A stretch of DNA of 30,459 nt from Emmonsiellopsis sp. PD_33 (taxonomy: Eukaryota > Ascomycota > Eurotiomycetes > Onygenales > Ajellomycetaceae). Positions 27,644 through 30,459 of this stretch are shown here, in pieces. Positions within the stretch are counted from its first letter, which is position 1. Each line of letters begins with the position of its first letter. A program made the translations under genes and the position numbers. Under the pieces are notes generated by a model. The model worked only from the letters and a program-made list of their open reading frames with translations, had not been told where the DNA came from and searched no databases. Location of the stretch: assembly GCA_032988165.1 (NCBI GenBank), contig JANTQF010000401.1, forward strand, positions 1 through 30,459. Direction: 5' to 3'.

Positions 27644-29642
27644 TCATCGATTACCTGCATTATCACCATCATCGCTCCTATCCGTACTGTCAATGATCTG
27701 ATACGACGGTGGCAACTCTGCTATCGCCTCCCCAGGCAACTCCACCGGTCGCGTGTTCGGTGGAAGCTCATACGTCTGGGGCTTGGCCTCATGCGGAGCC
27801 AGCAGCTCGGCAGGATGGCTATTAAACGGCTCCCCCTGAGGCTTCAGCTCGTTTTGTCCCCTAGTCCTGCGGCGCCGATAGACGAAGAATATGCCTCCGG
27901 AAACCATAGCGAAAGCGGCGATGACTCCGATGACGATGCCGGCAATGGCGCCGCCGGTGATACCTTTGCTTACGTCGGGGGGAGTGGGTTCGGAGTCGTC
28001 GAGCTGTTGGCCGAAGAGCTGGGCGAGCCCTTTCTGTTGGAACCCGTCTTTGGGGGCGGTGATGTCGGCGCGGCCTTGGGCTCTGATGCGTAGGAAGAGT
28101 GGGTTAGTCGGGAATTAACTGGAAAGATTGGTAGGAGATAGAAAGTTATCTTACCCTCCGCCAATGATCTTGGACAACTGCTTGGGCACTTCATATGAGG
28201 CAGCTTTAGCATTGAAAACACTCCCCCATTTCAACTCCGTCAAGTCGTAAACAGCCACACTTTTTGTTTCCCAGTCACATCCCTCTTCGATTTTGGTAGT
28301 CTTGTCCCCTCCAATAGTTATCATCTGGCGGTTCCCTGCGACATGGCATGTATGGTACGCCCTAGGACTTTGGCCTTGGTAGATCCTAGTCCAAGTGAAG
28401 GACGGCACGGATAGGATGTATATGTCGTCAAAGACCGAGGCCGAGTCGCGCCCACCGTACATGTAAATATTGTGGCTGGAGTTATCTGGGGCGGAAATGG
28501 CGACGAGGCAGAAGTCGATCCGCGGCTCGGGGATTGCTCCGGTCACTTTTTGCTTGTACCATGTTCCATTGTTGTCGCCGTTGTATAGGGAATTGATGTC
28601 GAAAATAATGACTTCATCCATTGGAACCTTGAAAGCTGTCAGCGTGAAGGAACAAATCTCTAGATAGCAACTCAAGGAAGTAATACATATTGGCCTGTAG
28701 TCTTGTCGCTGTTATCTTCGGCATGTTTCGAACTGCCACCAAGTATCGCCAGGATCCCCTTCTCGCCAGCACCAGGCAGGTATGCCATTTTGCCTCTGGT
28801 TCTAGGGTAGTCCGCCACTACGAGATCGGTAGAGATATTCCTTGCCGTTTGATTATTTGTATCGATCGCTATCATCCCCTTCAAGAAGCGCTTTGCAGGT
28901 CCTAGAAGTTGTGTATTTACAGCACTTCCCTGGTCGATCTGTCCGTTAAAGTAAAAGGCAAGCCCTTGCTCGGGAGCTTCGGCGTAAGCACCAGATGTTG
29001 GCCGCAGGGGAGCCGCGTCTGAAACATCATATTGATCCCACTCTTTGGTGAGTGTATCGTAGGACCAAAGAGTATACTGCGCGGAGGATTGAGGCAGCCA
29101 TCCTGGGAAAGAGGTATTACGCAGGCTCGTTGTTCCGCCATATAGGTATATTTTGTTGTGGTCAGGGCGCCCTGCGTACAAGGCGCCACGAACAACTTGT
29201 GGTGGATTAGATCCGGTGTCTGGGTTTTCGGTCTTATTAAGTGCCACGGTCGAAAGGTTTTTCTTCCAATCCCACGATTCGCTCATGTCGATTTCAATTA
29301 GATATTTATCTGAGCAACGGTGAGCTTGGCTTTTGCCACTGAACGCGTTCTCATTGCTTGAAGCCTACTGTATCCAACCGTGATATTTCCATCATGGGCG
29401 CCGTCCCAGTTGTTCTCCACGAATGCTTGGAGCCCGCCATCGATATATAATTTGCCATTCTTGATAACGGCTGTGAAGGCTTAACATGCCGCTGTAGATG
29501 CTGTTGCATGCAAGGAGATAGACTTACTTTGGTGGTCAATTCTCTTACAGAAATTGTTTAACGGGTCAATGGATTGACCTCGAACAAGCTGCGACAAAAG
29601 ACAAAGGAAAGAAGCATAATATATGAAAAAGGACTGCATCAT
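27644..29642 (-). CDS. Secreted kelch-repeat protein with one membrane helix (5 exons)
   Basis: Exons 29642-29528, 29479-29369, 29309-28687, 28627-28155 and 28082-27644 join in phase to 586 aa. Donors are GTAAGT, GTAGGC, GTATTA and GTAAGA. MMQSFFIYYASFLCLLSQLVRGQ is a signal peptide. Kelch-like blades follow: NGKLYIDGGLQAF, HNKIYLYGGTTSL, KGILAILGGSS, HNIYMYGGRD ... DDIYILSVPSFTWTRIYQG and RQMITIGGDK ... VAVYDLTELKWG, a beta-propeller facing outside. At about 482-509 is GITGGAIAGIVIGVIAAFAM and then FFVYRRRRTRG, a single helix with a positive inner side. The 75-residue tail is Pro-rich (ELPPSYQIID). Such kelch-TM proteins are common in ascomycetes, with unknown ligands. The acceptor choices of introns 1 and 3 (AAG) are the least certain parts. 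Confidence 0.85.
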
Positions 29643-30280
29643 GCCTTCATTGTAAATGACAGACAACCGACCAAAAAAAGAAGAAAGCCGTTGCCAACAA
29701 CAACCAACTGCCAAAGAGAGAAGAGGGAGGGATTGACCACAGTGTTTTCAAACCAGAGCGGACCAAAAGATTTAAAGACGCAAGAGCCGTTGGGCACTGG
29801 GAAGTTTCTCCCTACACTAACAAGCCGAAGCCAAAGGTGCGGGAACGCGGTGGGTCAACATAACACCTGAGCCAATGCTTGGGGCGAAACAGGTATTGGT
29901 TAGGATAGCGTGCAAGGAGACGTTGTGCAACTTCCCCAATGACTACCCAATCGGACAAGGTGGGATCTTATACACACCATCAAATCAGGGATCATAGGGT
30001 CTATGCATCGGGCATGGGAGCCGGCGAATCATGTGGTATGTAGTGAAATTATCGACCCCAAGAGCAAATTCTGGTAGGGCTTTGGGCGGGTTCTGGGGTC
30101 CAAGTCAGAGTTTGACAGATGGCACAAATAAGTTGATAGGCCCTTGGTGCTTGGTACCTTTTCTTAACTGATTAATCATCACTGTGGAGTGATTAGACGC
30201 AGGGATTCCGCTTCTGGGCATGCTTGGTGGATGAAGGTTTCAGCCTATACACTTGGCACTTCAGCCCAGTGTGTAAATAG

Positions 30281-30347
30281 AATCGATTCGAATTCGATTC
30301 GGATAGTGCCGAATCAATTCGAATTCGATTCGGATTAATTCGAATTC
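30281..30347. repeat. Direct repeats containing TTCGAATTCGATTCGGAT
   Basis: Two 24-bp units at 30281-30304 and 30312-30335 differ at one position (G to A) and start 31 bp apart. A third partial unit (TAATTCGAATTCATT) follows to about 30350. Short self-complementary pieces (TTCGAA, GAATTC) make it strongly palindromic. Confidence 0.75.
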
Positions 30348-30349
30348 AT

Positions 30350-30391
30350 TGATGACTAAGCAGGATTTGCTTATTAAATGCTTAGTCATCA
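30350..30391. repeat. Hairpin with 13-bp perfect arms
   Basis: TGATGACTAAGCA at 30350-30362 and TGCTTAGTCATCA at 30379-30391 are exact reverse complements around a 16-base AT-rich loop. It directly follows the direct repeats and borders AT-rich DNA, like a small inverted-repeat element or a transposon end. Confidence 0.7.
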
Positions 30392-30459
30392 TGCATTGTG
30401 TTATATACCATTCTTATACAAATTTAATAATAAATATAATGAAGTCATTATAATTTAAA

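Larger units (their letters stand above)
29643..30459. other. Upstream region and repeat-bearing right edge
   Basis: The first 600 bases are promoter and flank of the kelch gene without other features. From 30280 there are direct repeats built on AATTCGATTCGGAT, then a hairpin, then AT-rich DNA to the window end. No coding frame is supported. Confidence 0.55.

Overview
This window is fungal nuclear DNA, almost certainly from a filamentous ascomycete (Pezizomycotina) and most like Eurotiales (Aspergillus/Penicillium type) in style. The reasons are short introns of about 45-80 bp with GTAAGT/GTATGT donors and CTAAC/CTGAC branch sites, CT-rich promoters, a Pol III tRNA gene, and a protein set typical of moulds. 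The genus is an inference; nothing in the sequence proves it.

Layout, left to right. 1-540 is AT-rich DNA with short palindromes and four copies of a GGTCAGCTGACC-like motif. 667-1428 (+) encodes a claudin-like four-helix membrane protein. It converges on 1846-5790 (-), the U4/U6 snRNP recycling factor Prp24/SART3 (HAT repeats, four RRMs, C-terminal LSm-binding motif). 7170-8603 (+) is an F-box/ankyrin protein. 8640-11360 is an accessory patch: repeats, two related micropeptide-like ORFs, a gene of a gluzincin-like fungal family carrying HQxxH in place of HExxH, and a degenerate partial copy of that gene's 5' region. 11359-12110 (+) is a small two-exon kinase-like protein. 13080-13740 (-) is a probable broken gene of a second kinase/aminoglycoside-phosphotransferase-like family. 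14151-15480 (-) is a secreted fasciclin protein with a probable GPI anchor.

17267-19046 (+) is a glycosylated fungal membrane protein of unknown role. 19410-20477 (+) is mitochondrial ribosomal protein L22. 20813-22219 (-) is a fusion of an isochorismatase-like cysteine hydrolase with a glutathione S-transferase. tRNA-Thr(AGU) lies at 22537-22608, followed by telomere-like repeats and a frameshifted gene relic (22865-23297). 24243-25421 (-) is a Cys/His-containing, probably nuclear, fungal protein with a 2.2 kb upstream region. 27644-29642 (-) is a five-exon secreted kelch-repeat protein with one transmembrane helix. The right edge (30280-30459) again carries short repeats and a hairpin in AT-rich DNA.

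Housekeeping genes (Prp24, mL22, tRNA-Thr) are mixed with lineage-specific accessory genes. I see no biosynthetic cluster and no proof of joint function. The most unusual signals are: a mid-gene switch of the coding strand from C-rich to G-rich codon endings in several unrelated genes; the micropeptide pair sharing an LLCAMEP core; the hydrolase-GST fusion; and the HQxxH substitution. All splice models were built by eye from splice signals and reading-frame continuity.
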